Both the position numbers and the translations under genes were made by a program. From contig NZ_JALKCV010000017.1 of NCBI RefSeq assembly GCF_023634065.1, positions 1 through 64,000 on the forward strand: 64,000 bases of DNA. The letters are read 5' to 3'. Below the pieces are notes generated by a model that saw only the letters and a program-made list of their open reading frames with translations, made no database searches and had not been told where the DNA came from. Positions 42,976 through 51,697 of the stretch are shown in pieces; position 1 is the first letter of the stretch; each line of letters opens with the position of its first letter. Source of the DNA: Microbulbifer litoralis (lineage in GTDB: Bacteria; Pseudomonadota; Gammaproteobacteria; Pseudomonadales; Cellvibrionaceae).

Positions 42976-43941
42976 ATGTCGGAAGTGTGGCTGGCGGCGC
43001 TGGCGGTCGTGGCGGGATTTGCCGGCCTGGTCTGGAGTGCCGACCGCTTTGTCGCCGGCAGTGCGGCGCTCGCGCAGCGTCTGGGCCTGTCCAAACTGGT
43101 CATCGGTCTCACCATCGTCTCCCTCGGCACCTCCGCACCGGAAATCATGGTCGCCGTCAGTGCCGGGCTGCGCGGCGCCGGCGAACTGGCCGTCGGCAAC
43201 GCCATCGGTTCCAACCTGGCCAATATCGGCCTGGTGCTCGGCGCCACCGCGCTGATCGCCCCGCTGCCCGTCCAGCGCCACCTGATCGGCCAGGAGATCC
43301 CGCTGCTGCTGGTAGTGACGGCCCTGGCCGGTTTCATGTTGCGCGATGCGCGCCTGACCGCGGTCGAGAGCCTGATCCTGCTGGGCCTGCTGGTGCCCCT
43401 GCTGTGGCTGACGGTGCGCTACAAGAAACGCCACCACGGCGAGGAAGAGGAAGATGTCGAAATCCGCGACTACAGCCGCTTCCGCGCCACCGCCTGGTTC
43501 CTGGCCGGACTCGCCGCGCTGCTGGCCAGCTCGGAGATCCTGGTCTGGGGGGCGCAACACCTGGCCACGGCGGCCGGTGTCAGCCCGCTGGTCATCGGCC
43601 TCACGGTGGTGGCGGTAGGCACCAGCCTGCCAGAACTGGCGGCATCGATCGCCAGCGCCCTGCGCGGCCACTACGACCTGGCCCTGGGCAATATCATCGG
43701 CTCCAATGTATTCAATATACTCGCGGTCATGTCCGTACCGGGTATCATTCACACCCTGGAAATGGAGCAGGCCGTTTTCTCCCGCGACTACCTGGCGATG
43801 CTGGCCATGACATTGCTGCTGGTAGCGGCGATCTCAGCCAGCCTGTGGCGCCGCCCCGTCGGTGCGCATCTCGGCCGGCGCCTGGGCGCGCTGCTGCTGG
43901 CCTGTTACGCGGCCTACTACTGGCTGCTGTTTCACCACTGA
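42976..43941 (+). CDS. yrbG: calcium/sodium antiporter YrbG
   Basis: This 321-residue inner-membrane protein of the Ca2+/cation antiporter superfamily has about ten helices. The duplicated alpha repeats are visible: G-L-T-I-V-S-L-G-T-S-A-P-E with G-N-A-I-G-S-N-L-A-N-I-G (first half), and G-L-T-V-V-A-V-G-T-S-L-P-E with G-N-I-I-G-S-N-V-F-N-I-L (second half). It heads the conserved yrbG-kdsD-kdsC-lptCAB cluster and lies divergent from mlaC. Confidence 0.94.
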   Translation: MSEVWLAALAVVAGFAGLVWSADRFVAGSAALAQRLGLSKLVIGLTIVSLGTSAPEIMVAVSAGLRGAGELAVGNAIGSNLANIGLVLGATALIAPLPVQRHLIGQEIPLLLVVTALAGFMLRDARLTAVESLILLGLLVPLLWLTVRYKKRHHGEEEEDVEIRDYSRFRATAWFLAGLAALLASSEILVWGAQHLATAAGVSPLVIGLTVVAVGTSLPELAASIASALRGHYDLALGNIIGSNVFNILAVMSVPGIIHTLEMEQAVFSRDYLAMLAMTLLLVAAISASLWRRPVGAHLGRRLGALLLACYAAYYWLLFHH

Positions 43942-44001
43942 CAGCGAACCCGCGGAAGCTCCTGCACTCTCAAACCAAGAACCTGACACCAGAGTAACCG
44001 A

Positions 44002-44973
44002 ATGACCCAAGACCTGATTCTGCAAGCGGGCCGGCGCACCGTACTGATGGAAACGGAAGCCGTGGCCGCGCTGGAACACCGTATCGACGGAGCTTTCAAG
44101 CGCGCCTGCGAACTGATCCTGCAGTGCCGCGGCCGCGCCATCGTCACCGGCATGGGCAAATCCGGCCATATCGGCCGCAAGATCGCCGCCACCCTGGCGA
44201 GCACCGGCACCCCCAGCTTCTTCGTGCACCCGGGCGAGGCCAGCCACGGCGACCTGGGTATGATCACCCGCGACGACCTGGTAATCGCCATCTCCAACTC
44301 CGGCTCCTCCGCCGAGGTGCTGACCCTGCTGCCGCTGCTGAAGCGCCTCGGCGTCCCGATGATCAGCATGGCCGGCAAGGCGGACTCGCCGCTGGCACAG
44401 GCGGCGGATGTCCACCTGGACATCTCGGTGGAAACCGAGGCCTGCCCGCTGGGCCTGGCGCCGACCTCCTCCACCACCGTCACCCTGGTGATGGGCGACG
44501 CCCTGGCGGTAGCACTGCTGGAGGCCCGCGGCTTTACCGCCGAGGATTTTGCCTTCTCACATCCCGGCGGCGCCCTGGGGCGACGGCTGCTGCTGAAAGT
44601 GGAAGATGTAATGCACGCCGGCGACGAATTGCCGCAGGTGGCACCACGGACGCTGCTGTCCCAGGCCCTGCTGGAAATGACCAGCAAGGGCTTCGGCATG
44701 ACCACCGTGGTCGACGATAAAGGCTCCCTGCTGGGGGTATTCACCGACGGCGACCTGCGCCGGGTCATCGACCACAAGGTGGAACTGGACAAAGCTACCA
44801 TGGAAGAAGTGATGAGCCGCCGCCCGAAAACGGTATCCAGCGAAACCCTGGCCGCCGAGGCACTGCGGATCATGGAGGACAACAAAATCACCGCGCTGGT
44901 GGTCGAGGACGACGCGCGCCACCCGGTCGGGCTGCTGCATATGCACGATATACTGCGGGCCGGGGTGATTTGA
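44002..44973 (+). CDS. kdsD: D-arabinose-5-phosphate isomerase
   Basis: This 323-residue protein has a sugar-isomerase (SIS) domain (about 35-180; G-M-G-K-S-G-H-I-G-R-K and S-N-S-G-S-S-A-E) and two CBS domains (about 205-320). It makes arabinose-5-phosphate from ribulose-5-phosphate for Kdo. It lies 60 nt after yrbG. Eight exact copies of GGGACTC follow its stop, separating it from kdsC. Confidence 0.96.
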   Translation: MTQDLILQAGRRTVLMETEAVAALEHRIDGAFKRACELILQCRGRAIVTGMGKSGHIGRKIAATLASTGTPSFFVHPGEASHGDLGMITRDDLVIAISNSGSSAEVLTLLPLLKRLGVPMISMAGKADSPLAQAADVHLDISVETEACPLGLAPTSSTTVTLVMGDALAVALLEARGFTAEDFAFSHPGGALGRRLLLKVEDVMHAGDELPQVAPRTLLSQALLEMTSKGFGMTTVVDDKGSLLGVFTDGDLRRVIDHKVELDKATMEEVMSRRPKTVSSETLAAEALRIMEDNKITALVVEDDARHPVGLLHMHDILRAGVI

Positions 44974-44978
44974 TTGCC

Positions 44979-45034
44979 GGGACTCGGGACTCGGGACTCG
45001 GGACTCGGGACTCGGGACTCGGGACTCGGGACTC
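44979..45034. repeat. 8 x GGGACTC tandem repeat between kdsD and kdsC
   Basis: Eight uninterrupted 7-bp units begin 5 nt past the kdsD stop. A related, partly degraded run of the complementary word GAGTCCC is found at 59285-59341, upstream of yhdP. As a perfect short tandem array it is a candidate for length variation by replication slippage. A GTAGGGTG..CCCTAC palindrome follows immediately. Confidence 0.95.
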
Positions 45035-45037
45035 CAG

Positions 45038-45081
45038 GTAGGGTGTGCCGTGCGCACCGCCAGGTTAACGGTGCGCCCTAC
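45038..45081. repeat. partial GTAGGGTGCGCC-type palindrome, copy 1
   Basis: GTAGGG (45038-45043) and CCCTAC (45076-45081) are the ends, and GCGCACCG (45052-45059) with CGGTGCGC (45069-45076) is the inner stem. This is a shorter relative of the perfect palindrome at 49226-49279. Confidence 0.7.
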
Positions 45082-45189
45082 GATTTGAAAGAATACCGAA
45101 GCTCAAAGCAAAGACGCCGCTGCCGCCCCACAACCGACTTACGGGCACCGCGCCCCCGAACTGCGAAAGGAATATCTGAAGGACAGACT

Positions 45190-45744
45190 GTGACTGCAAC
45201 AGAAGAACAACTGAACCAGGCGCTGAAAAAAGTGCGCTGGCTGGTACTGGACGTCGACGGCGTACTGACCGACGGCCGCCTCTATTTCGACAACAACGGC
45301 AACGAACTGAAAACCTTTCACACCCTGGATGGCCACGGCATCAAGATGCTGCAGAAATCCGGTGTGCAGGTGGCCATCATCACCGGCCGCCGCAGCAATG
45401 TGGTGGAGCGCCGCGCGCACGACCTGGGTGTCCGCAAGCTGATCCAGGGCCGTGAGGACAAATTTGCCGCCCTGGAGGAACTGCTCGGCGACGAGAGCTG
45501 CCGCCTCGAGGATATCGCCTACGTCGGCGACGACTACCCCGACCTGCTGGTAATGACCCGTATCGGCTGCCCCATCTCGGTTCCCAATGCGGCGCCGCCG
45601 GTGCGGGAGCGCGCCCTGTGGATCACCGACACCCGCGGTGGCGAGGGCGCCGTGCGGGAAGTGTGCGACCGCATCATGCAGGCACAGGGCAGCTTCGACG
45701 CCGCACTCGCCCCCTACCTGGCCACCGGTGAAGGAGAACACTGA
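45190..45744 (+). CDS. kdsC: Kdo-8-phosphate phosphatase
   Basis: This 184-residue haloacid-dehalogenase phosphatase removes phosphate from Kdo-8-phosphate. The nucleophile and acid are Asp21 and Asp23 in L-D-V-D-G-V-L-T-D-G, and the metal site is in Y-V-G-D-D-Y-P-D-L. The GTG at 45190 has AAGGA upstream; a longer in-frame stretch crosses the tandem repeat and is not coding. Its TGA shares one base with the lptC ATG. Confidence 0.95.
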   Translation: MTATEEQLNQALKKVRWLVLDVDGVLTDGRLYFDNNGNELKTFHTLDGHGIKMLQKSGVQVAIITGRRSNVVERRAHDLGVRKLIQGREDKFAALEELLGDESCRLEDIAYVGDDYPDLLVMTRIGCPISVPNAAPPVRERALWITDTRGGEGAVREVCDRIMQAQGSFDAALAPYLATGEGEH

Positions 45745-46310
45745 TGCGCAGCTGGCTGCCTCTGGTCATCGTGGTCGCGCTGATCAGCGCCGGACTCTGG
45801 TTTGCCGAGAGCGAACCGGAACAGCTGATGGGCAAGCGCCCCACGCCCCAGCAGCAGGACCGGGCCGCCGACCTGGTGATCCGCGACGCGCGCACCCGGC
45901 ACTTCAACACCGGCGGCACCCTCGCCTACCGCGTGGACGCCGAACGTATCACCTTCTTCCAGTTCGCCCGCCGCGACCGCGCCGACCTGACCGAACCGCG
46001 TATACTCTTTTACCAGGAAGACAGCCCCAAGTGGCGCACCGAATCCCGCACCGGGGTCGCGCACAACAACGGGCAGCGCGTGGTCCTGAAAGGCGATGTC
46101 GTCATCAATGAACTGCCGGAACCGGGTGGCATCCGCCTGGATACCCAGAGCATAACCATCAAACCGCGCGAGGAATACGCCGAGACGGACAAAATTGTTA
46201 CCATTACCGCCGGCCCCAACCGCACCCAGGGCAGAGGCCTGCGCGCTTTCCTGAAGGAAGACCGGGTGGAAATCCTCTCCGAGGTACAGAGTAGCTATGA
46301 AACCGATTGA
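45744..46310 (+). CDS. lptC: LPS export protein LptC
   Basis: This 188-residue protein has one N-terminal membrane anchor (about 4-21) and a periplasmic beta-jellyroll that receives LPS from LptBFG and passes it to LptA. Family features: an L-x-x-P/E-R-I-L-F-Y strand, then an R-V-V-L-x-G-x-V-V-I and a T-Q-S-I-T-I-K-P-R end. The start shares one base with the kdsC stop, and its end overlaps lptA by 14 nt. Confidence 0.93.
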   Translation: MRSWLPLVIVVALISAGLWFAESEPEQLMGKRPTPQQQDRAADLVIRDARTRHFNTGGTLAYRVDAERITFFQFARRDRADLTEPRILFYQEDSPKWRTESRTGVAHNNGQRVVLKGDVVINELPEPGGIRLDTQSITIKPREEYAETDKIVTITAGPNRTQGRGLRAFLKEDRVEILSEVQSSYETD

Positions 46311-46839
46311 ATTTCTGCGGCCCCTCGCCGCCGCCGTCGCGCTGGCCCTCAGCGCGCAGGTCGCCGCCCTGCCGGACGACCGCAGCCAGCCGATCAAAGT
46401 GCAGGCGAAAAAACTCGAGGCCAACCGCGGCGAAAACCTGTCCGTCTACAGCGGCGACGTGGTCATCACCCAGGGTTCCCTGCAGATTCGCGCCGATCGC
46501 GTGGAAGTCCACGGCAACGAAGCCGGCGAAATCAACCGCGTGGTGGCCATCGGCAAACCGGCGCATTTCCAGCAGCAGGTGCAACAGAGCCAGAATCCGG
46601 TCAAGGCCCGCGCCCGGCGCATCGAATTCACCGTCGCCTCGGATGAACTGCACCTCACCGGCGACGCCCACGTCGACCGCGATGGCAACACCCTGACGGC
46701 GGAAAAAATCGATTACGACCTCACCAGCGAACAGATGCAGGCCCACGGCCAGTCCGGCGACGGCCGCGTGGAAATGATCTGGAAGCCGGAAAAGAAAACG
46801 ACGGAACAGCAGTCGGCCAACGACGGGCAAAACCAGTAA
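46297..46839 (+). CDS. lptA: periplasmic LPS transport protein LptA
   Basis: This 180-residue protein has a signal peptide (about 1-26, cleavage near V-A-A-L), then a beta-jellyroll beginning Q-P-I-K-V-Q-A-K-K-L-E-A and including Y-S-G-D-V-V-I-T-Q-G-S-L-Q-I-R-A-D-R-V-E-V. LptA filaments bridge the periplasm for LPS. Its start is inside the lptC 3' end. Confidence 0.95.
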   Translation: MKPIEFLRPLAAAVALALSAQVAALPDDRSQPIKVQAKKLEANRGENLSVYSGDVVITQGSLQIRADRVEVHGNEAGEINRVVAIGKPAHFQQQVQQSQNPVKARARRIEFTVASDELHLTGDAHVDRDGNTLTAEKIDYDLTSEQMQAHGQSGDGRVEMIWKPEKKTTEQQSANDGQNQ

Positions 46840-46880
46840 CATAGAGCGGCCGCCGTCGCAGAATTGATTCGGAACACACT

Positions 46881-47606
46881 ATGCCAACGCTGAAAGCGTT
46901 ACATCTCGCCAAGCAGTACAAAAAGCGCAAGGTCGTACAGGACGTTTCCGTCAGCGTCACCAGTGGCCAGATCGTCGGCCTGCTGGGCCCCAACGGTGCC
47001 GGCAAGACCACCTGCTTCTATATGATCGCCGGCCTGGTGCAGGCGGACGCCGGCCAGGTGATGATCGACAACGAGGACATCACCTGCCTGCCGATGCACG
47101 GCCGCGCCCGCAAGGGCATCGGCTACCTGCCGCAGGAGGCCTCGGTGTTCCGCCGCCTGTCGGTGCGCGACAATATTCTCGCCATCCTGGAGACCCGCAA
47201 AGACCTGTCCCGCGACGAGCGCCGGGCCCGGGTGCAGGAACTGCTGAACGAGTTCAATATCACCCATATCGAGAACAGCCCCGGTATGGCGCTGTCCGGT
47301 GGCGAGCGCCGCCGGGTGGAGATCGCCCGCGCCCTGGCCACCGACCCGGCCTTCGTGCTGCTGGATGAACCCTTCGCCGGCGTCGACCCCATCTCGGTCA
47401 ACGATATCAAGCAGATAGTCCGCCACCTGCGCGACCGCGGTATCGGCGTGCTGATCACCGATCACAATGTGCGCGAGACGCTGGATATCTGCGAGACCGC
47501 CTATATCGTCAGCGAGGGCCACATCATCGCCTCCGGCACACCCACCGAGGTGCTGAACAACCAGCAGGTGCGCGAAGTCTACCTGGGCCACGAATTTACC
47601 ATCTGA
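46881..47606 (+). CDS. lptB: LPS export ATPase LptB
   Basis: This 241-residue ABC ATPase has Walker [10 protein letters not shown], the Q-loop Y-L-P-Q-E-A-S-V-F, signature L-S-G-G-E-R-R-R, Walker B with [11 protein letters not shown], and D-H-N-V-R-E-T-L. It powers LPS extraction with LptFG, which is encoded elsewhere. It lies 41 nt after lptA. Confidence 0.97.
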   Translation: MPTLKALHLAKQYKKRKVVQDVSVSVTSGQIVGLLGPNGAGKTTCFYMIAGLVQADAGQVMIDNEDITCLPMHGRARKGIGYLPQEASVFRRLSVRDNILAILETRKDLSRDERRARVQELLNEFNITHIENSPGMALSGGERRRVEIARALATDPAFVLLDEPFAGVDPISVNDIKQIVRHLRDRGIGVLITDHNVRETLDICETAYIVSEGHIIASGTPTEVLNNQQVREVYLGHEFTI

Positions 47607-47679
47607 CGCCACAGGCGGAGCGCTGGCCGCGACCGGGACACGCGTCTTCGGCACACTTATTGCTTGTAATCGTCCCGAC

Positions 47680-47746
47680 AGAGGGTTAGTCTGCAACCTC
47701 CTTGATATGCAGACGAATAATCCGCCGAATCGGCATCATACCCTCT
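47680..47746 (+). promoter_or_regulatory. nested inverted repeats in the rpoN leader
   Basis: The outer arms are AGAGGGT (47680-47686) and ACCCTCT (47740-47746); the inner arms are GTCTGCA (47689-47695) and TGCAGAC (47708-47714). All are perfect 7-bp matches. The outer right arm ends 4 nt before the rpoN ATG, and no usual SD sequence precedes that ATG. Confidence 0.5.
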
Positions 47747-47750
47747 GATT

Positions 47751-49205
47751 ATGAAGCAGTCCCTCCAGTTAAAACTCGGCACACAGCTGACCATGACGCC
47801 GCAGCTGCAACAGGCCATCCGCCTGCTGCAACTGTCGACGCTGGACCTGCAGCAGGAGGTGCAATCCGCCCTCGACAGCAATCCGCTGCTGGAGATGGAC
47901 GGCGAAGAACAGCCCGAGGCACCGCGGGAACGGGACACCCAGGCGACACAGCCAGAAGAACAGCACACCGCAAACAGCACCGATCCGTCCACCGACAGCG
48001 ACTGGAACCAGGATATCCCCGAGGATCTGCCGGTGGATACGCGCTGGGACGACGTCTACGGCAGCGGCAGCAGCAGCTACAGCGGCGTCGAAGCCGACGA
48101 ATACGCGCTCGACCAACGCAACACCGCCCCCGACAGCCTGCACGACCACCTGCTGTGGCAACTCAACCTCACTCCCCTGACGCCGCTGGACCGGCTGATC
48201 GCGGAAAACCTGATCGACGGCATCGCCCCCAGCGGCCTGCTGGAATCCTGTCCACTGGATCTCGCCTCAGCGCTGGACGCTGAAAAAGAAGAGGTGCTGG
48301 CGGTACTCAAGATCATCCAGCAGTTCGAACCCGCCGGCTGCGGCGCGCGCGACCTGCGCGAATGCCTGCTGCTGCAACTGCAGCAGCTCCCCGTCGAGAC
48401 ACCCTGGCTGGAACAGGCCCAGATTATCGTCGAACGCCACCTGGAACTGCTCGGCAAGCGCGATTTCCGCCAACTGAGCCGGCGCACGCGCCTGAGCGAA
48501 GCCCAACTGGGCGAGGCCATCCGGCTGATCCAGACCCTCAACCCCTACCCGGGCGAGGCGTTCGGCGGCGAAGAGCCCCAGTACGTGGTGCCGGATATCA
48601 TCGTCAGCCGCCGCCAGCAGCGCTGGCTGGTGGAGCTCAATCCTGAGACCACCCCCAAGCTCCGCATCAACGGCGACTACGCCTCCCTGATCAAGCGCGC
48701 CGATAACTCCAGCGATAACAACTTCCTGCGCGACAACCTGCAGGAGGCGCGCTGGTTCCTGAAGAGCCTGCAGAGCCGCAACGAAACCCTGCTCAAAGTC
48801 GCGTCCTGTATCGTCGAGAAACAACAGGGGTTCTTCGAACTGGGACCGGAGGCGATGAAGCCCATGGTGCTGGCGGATATCGCCGAGACCATCGGCATGC
48901 ACGAGTCCACCATTTCCCGGGTCACCACGCAGAAGTACATGCTCACCCCGCGGGGCGTGTTCGAGCTCAAATACTTCTTCTCCAGCCACGTCAGCACCGA
49001 CTCCGGCGAGGACGCCTCCTCCACCGCCATCCGCGCCATGATCCGCAAGCTGGTGGACGGCGAGGAACCGCGCAAGCCCCTGTCCGACAACAAGATCACC
49101 CAGGAACTCGACCAACAGGGCATCAAGGTGGCGCGGCGCACCGTGGCCAAGTACCGGGAATCCATGGGCATCCCTTCCTCCAGCGAGCGCAAGCGGCTGG
49201 TTTGA
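47751..49205 (+). CDS. rpoN: RNA polymerase sigma-54 factor
   Basis: This 484-residue protein has the glutamine-rich activator-contact region I (M-T-P-Q-L-Q-Q-A-I-R-L-L-Q-L-S), an acidic region II (about 50-110), the core-binding region, a helix-turn-helix, and the RpoN box A-R-R-T-V-A-K-Y-R-E near 462-471. The start MKQSLQLKL is canonical. It directs nitrogen, motility and other enhancer-dependent promoters. It lies 144 nt after lptB and may have its own leader. Confidence 0.97.
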   Translation: MKQSLQLKLGTQLTMTPQLQQAIRLLQLSTLDLQQEVQSALDSNPLLEMDGEEQPEAPRERDTQATQPEEQHTANSTDPSTDSDWNQDIPEDLPVDTRWDDVYGSGSSSYSGVEADEYALDQRNTAPDSLHDHLLWQLNLTPLTPLDRLIAENLIDGIAPSGLLESCPLDLASALDAEKEEVLAVLKIIQQFEPAGCGARDLRECLLLQLQQLPVETPWLEQAQIIVERHLELLGKRDFRQLSRRTRLSEAQLGEAIRLIQTLNPYPGEAFGGEEPQYVVPDIIVSRRQQRWLVELNPETTPKLRINGDYASLIKRADNSSDNNFLRDNLQEARWFLKSLQSRNETLLKVASCIVEKQQGFFELGPEAMKPMVLADIAETIGMHESTISRVTTQKYMLTPRGVFELKYFFSSHVSTDSGEDASSTAIRAMIRKLVDGEEPRKPLSDNKITQELDQQGIKVARRTVAKYRESMGIPSSSERKRLV

Positions 49206-49225
49206 CGGCGGGACCGGGACTTTCA

Positions 49226-49279
49226 GTAGGGTGCGCCGTGCGCACCGGGCGCTTCAATGGTGCGCACGGCGCACCCTAC
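49226..49279. repeat. perfect 21-bp GTAGGGTGCGCC palindrome between rpoN and hpf
   Basis: The left arm (49226-49246) and right arm (49259-49279) match perfectly around a 12-nt loop. A degenerate relative lies at 45038-45081 in the same gene cluster. It could stabilise rpoN mRNA or partly terminate it. The remaining 220 nt to hpf hold a GGGTGC...GCACCC stem but no gene that I can support. Confidence 0.85.
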
Positions 49280-49496
49280 AGTCGGAAAAGAATATCGAGA
49301 TCCGTGCGAAGGCCCAGCTTTTCAGACCCGCACCGACCACCTGGTCATAAATGGCCTGGGCGTCCCCTTCGACCCGACCGGCAACCAAACCCCGAACTTT
49401 GAGTGTATCCTTCCATTCTGGCGAACTTCCTAGTAGGGTTGCCGCCCTGACGGGGGTGCCGCCGGAGTACCGCATGCACCCGAAGAGGAGAAATCC

Positions 49497-49787
49497 ATGC
49501 AGATCAATATCAGTGGCCATCATCTCGATGTGACCCCGCCGATCCGCGATTACTGCGAAAGCAAACTGGAAAAACTCTCCCGTCACTACGACAACATTAC
49601 CACCGCCCAGGTAATTCTCTCTGTCGAAAAACTGGTACAGAAGGCCGAGGCCCGGGTACACATTAATGGCCACGACCTGGTTGCGGGCTCGGAAGACGAA
49701 GACATGTACGCGGCCATCGACGCTGTGTCCGACAAGCTGGATCGTCAGCTCAAGAAGCACAAAGAGAAGTTGCAAAAGCACCGATAA
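49497..49787 (+). CDS. hpf: ribosome hibernation promoting factor (short form)
   Basis: This 96-residue protein, M-Q-I-N-I-S-G-H-H-L-D-V-T, has the conserved Y-C-E-S-K-L-E-K-L and D-M-Y-A-A-I-D-A-V-S-D-K-L-D-R-Q-L-K-K-H-K. It binds the 30S decoding region in stationary phase. GAGGAG lies upstream of the ATG. It follows rpoN, as in most gammaproteobacteria. Confidence 0.96.
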   Translation: MQINISGHHLDVTPPIRDYCESKLEKLSRHYDNITTAQVILSVEKLVQKAEARVHINGHDLVAGSEDEDMYAAIDAVSDKLDRQLKKHKEKLQKHR

Positions 49788-49790
49788 GTT

Positions 49791-50252
49791 ATGACATTGG
49801 AAGCATTACTCTCTCCCCGCCTGAGTCTCTGCCACCTGGCGGGGAGCAGCAAAAAGAAATTGCTGCTCAATATTGCCCAGGCCATTGACGAACAGTATCC
49901 ACAACTCGACGCCGATACCATTTTCAACCAGCTGATCGCCCGCGAACGCCTCGGCTCCACCGGTATCGGCGAAGGCGTGGCCATTCCCCACTGCCGCCTG
50001 CCGGGCTGCGAGAAGCCCATCGGCGTGCTCTGCACCACCGAACCCGCCGTCGATTTCGACGCCGCCGACCGCCAGCCGGTCGACCTGCTGTTCGCGCTGC
50101 TGGTACCCGAGGACTCGGAGCAGGAACACCTGGACACCCTGGCCGAAATCGCCGCCCTCTTCTCCGACAGCCGCGTGCGAGAGAAGCTGCGTCGCGCCGA
50201 AAGCGGCGACGAGCTCTATGCGCTGGCCATCGACAGCGCCGCGGCCGCCTGA
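49791..50252 (+). CDS. ptsN: nitrogen-PTS EIIA protein PtsN
   Basis: This 153-residue EIIA-Ntr domain protein has the phospho-acceptor His67 in V-A-I-P-H-C-R, and L-x-A-R-E-R-L-G-S-T-G-I-G-E-G-V before it. It accepts phosphate from the Npr protein (ptsO) and regulates potassium uptake and other targets. It begins 3 nt after hpf. Confidence 0.96.
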   Translation: MTLEALLSPRLSLCHLAGSSKKKLLLNIAQAIDEQYPQLDADTIFNQLIARERLGSTGIGEGVAIPHCRLPGCEKPIGVLCTTEPAVDFDAADRQPVDLLFALLVPEDSEQEHLDTLAEIAALFSDSRVREKLRRAESGDELYALAIDSAAAA

Positions 50253-50362
50253 AGCCACGATTGAATATCAAAAAACAACGAAAACCGGACATTGAGTCAC
50301 AGCGCATAATCCCGGATCATTGGTCTCTGATAATTTGATCATTGATAGTTGGTATTCGAACA

Positions 50363-51244
50363 ATGCGCCTGGTGATCATCAGCGGCCGTTCCGGCTCCGG
50401 TAAAAGCTCCGCCCTGCAACTGCTGGAGGATGTCGGCTTCAACTGCATCGACAACCTCCCGGCCAGCCTGCTGCCCGAGCTGGTCAAGCGGGTGCGCGAA
50501 CAGGCACCCGGGGACGACACCCCAAACGCCCTCGGCAGCCCCCGCCTGGCGCTGGGCATCGACGCCCGCAACCTGTGGCAGGATGTGCAGCAGGCGCCGC
50601 GGGTGATCGGGGAACTGCGCGAGAGCGGCGTGCAGTGCGATGTGATTTACCTGGATGCCCGCTCGCCGGTGCTGGTACAGCGTTTCAGCGAAACCCGCCG
50701 CAAACACCCGCTGTCCGACAACCGCACCCACCTGCTGGAAGCCCTGAACCGGGAAAAGGAACTGCTGGCACCACTGGCGGCCATGGCCGACCTGGTGATC
50801 GATACCAGCAGCCTCAGCCTGCACCAGCTGCGCGACCTGGTAAAAACGCGGGTGGTGGGGCAGGAATCGCCGGGAATGGCGATACTCTTCCAGTCGTTCG
50901 GCTTCAAGCACGGCGTGCCGGTGGACGCGGACCTGGTCTTCGACCTGCGCTGCCTGCCCAACCCCTACTGGGTGGCCGAGCTGCGCCAGAAAACCGGCCT
51001 GGATCCGGAAGTGGCAGAATATCTCCGCAGCCACCCGCAGACCGACGATATGGAGCGGGATATCACCGGCTTCCTGGAGCGCTGGCTGCCGGCCTACCAG
51101 AAGAGCAATCGCAGCTATACCTGTATCTCCATCGGCTGCACCGGCGGGCGCCATCGCTCGGTCTACATGGTCGAGCAACTGGCCAGGGCCTTTGCCGGCC
51201 ATTTCGACAATGTACAGGTCCGCCACCGCGAACAGCAGCAGTAA
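50363..51244 (+). CDS. rapZ: RNase adapter protein RapZ
   Basis: This 293-residue protein has Walker A G-R-S-G-S-G-K-S (8-15) and the C-terminal part that binds small RNAs and GlcN6P: C-T-G-G-R-H-R-S-V. RapZ guides RNase E to the GlmZ small RNA and senses GlcN6P in E. coli. The start ATG at 50363 is inferred from the family. Confidence 0.95.
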   Translation: MRLVIISGRSGSGKSSALQLLEDVGFNCIDNLPASLLPELVKRVREQAPGDDTPNALGSPRLALGIDARNLWQDVQQAPRVIGELRESGVQCDVIYLDARSPVLVQRFSETRRKHPLSDNRTHLLEALNREKELLAPLAAMADLVIDTSSLSLHQLRDLVKTRVVGQESPGMAILFQSFGFKHGVPVDADLVFDLRCLPNPYWVAELRQKTGLDPEVAEYLRSHPQTDDMERDITGFLERWLPAYQKSNRSYTCISIGCTGGRHRSVYMVEQLARAFAGHFDNVQVRHREQQQ

Positions 51245-51272
51245 ACCAACCGAGCCAGGCCGAACACCCCCC

Positions 51273-51542
51273 ATGCAGAAAAGCCGCCTACAGATCATCA
51301 ACAAACTGGGCCTTCACGCCCGCGCCGCCAGCAAATTTGCACAGACCTCGGCCCGCTTCTCCGCCGATATCAGGGTGGGCTGCCAGGGCAAGTCCGTGGA
51401 TGGCAAGAGCGTGATGGCCCTGATGCTGCTGGCCGCGGGCAAGGGCACCGAACTGGACCTGGAGGTGGAGGGCGCCGACGAGCAGGCGGCCCTGGAAGCC
51501 CTGTGCGAGCTGGTCGCCGATCGCTTCGGCGAGGCGGAGTGA
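51273..51542 (+). CDS. ptsO: phosphocarrier protein Npr (PtsO)
   Basis: This 89-residue HPr-like protein has the phosphorylated His15 in K-L-G-L-H-A-R-A-A and the S-V-M-A-L-M-L-L regulatory-serine helix. It relays phosphate from EI-Ntr to PtsN. It completes the rpoN-hpf-ptsN-rapZ-ptsO block. The RBS is weak; translation may depend on rapZ. Confidence 0.93.
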   Translation: MQKSRLQIINKLGLHARAASKFAQTSARFSADIRVGCQGKSVDGKSVMALMLLAAGKGTELDLEVEGADEQAALEALCELVADRFGEAE

Positions 51543-51697
51543 CCCCCGTAAGAAGACAGAGGGATATCCTCCCCGCCCCCTCAGCAGCCATTACCACAAT
51601 CGATTCCAGAGCCTGCTGATAGTATGATCGCGGCCTGTAGACGCTCCCGCAGTCGCGGGGCCGAATCGCAGATTCCGCATTGACGAGACCCCCTTCC

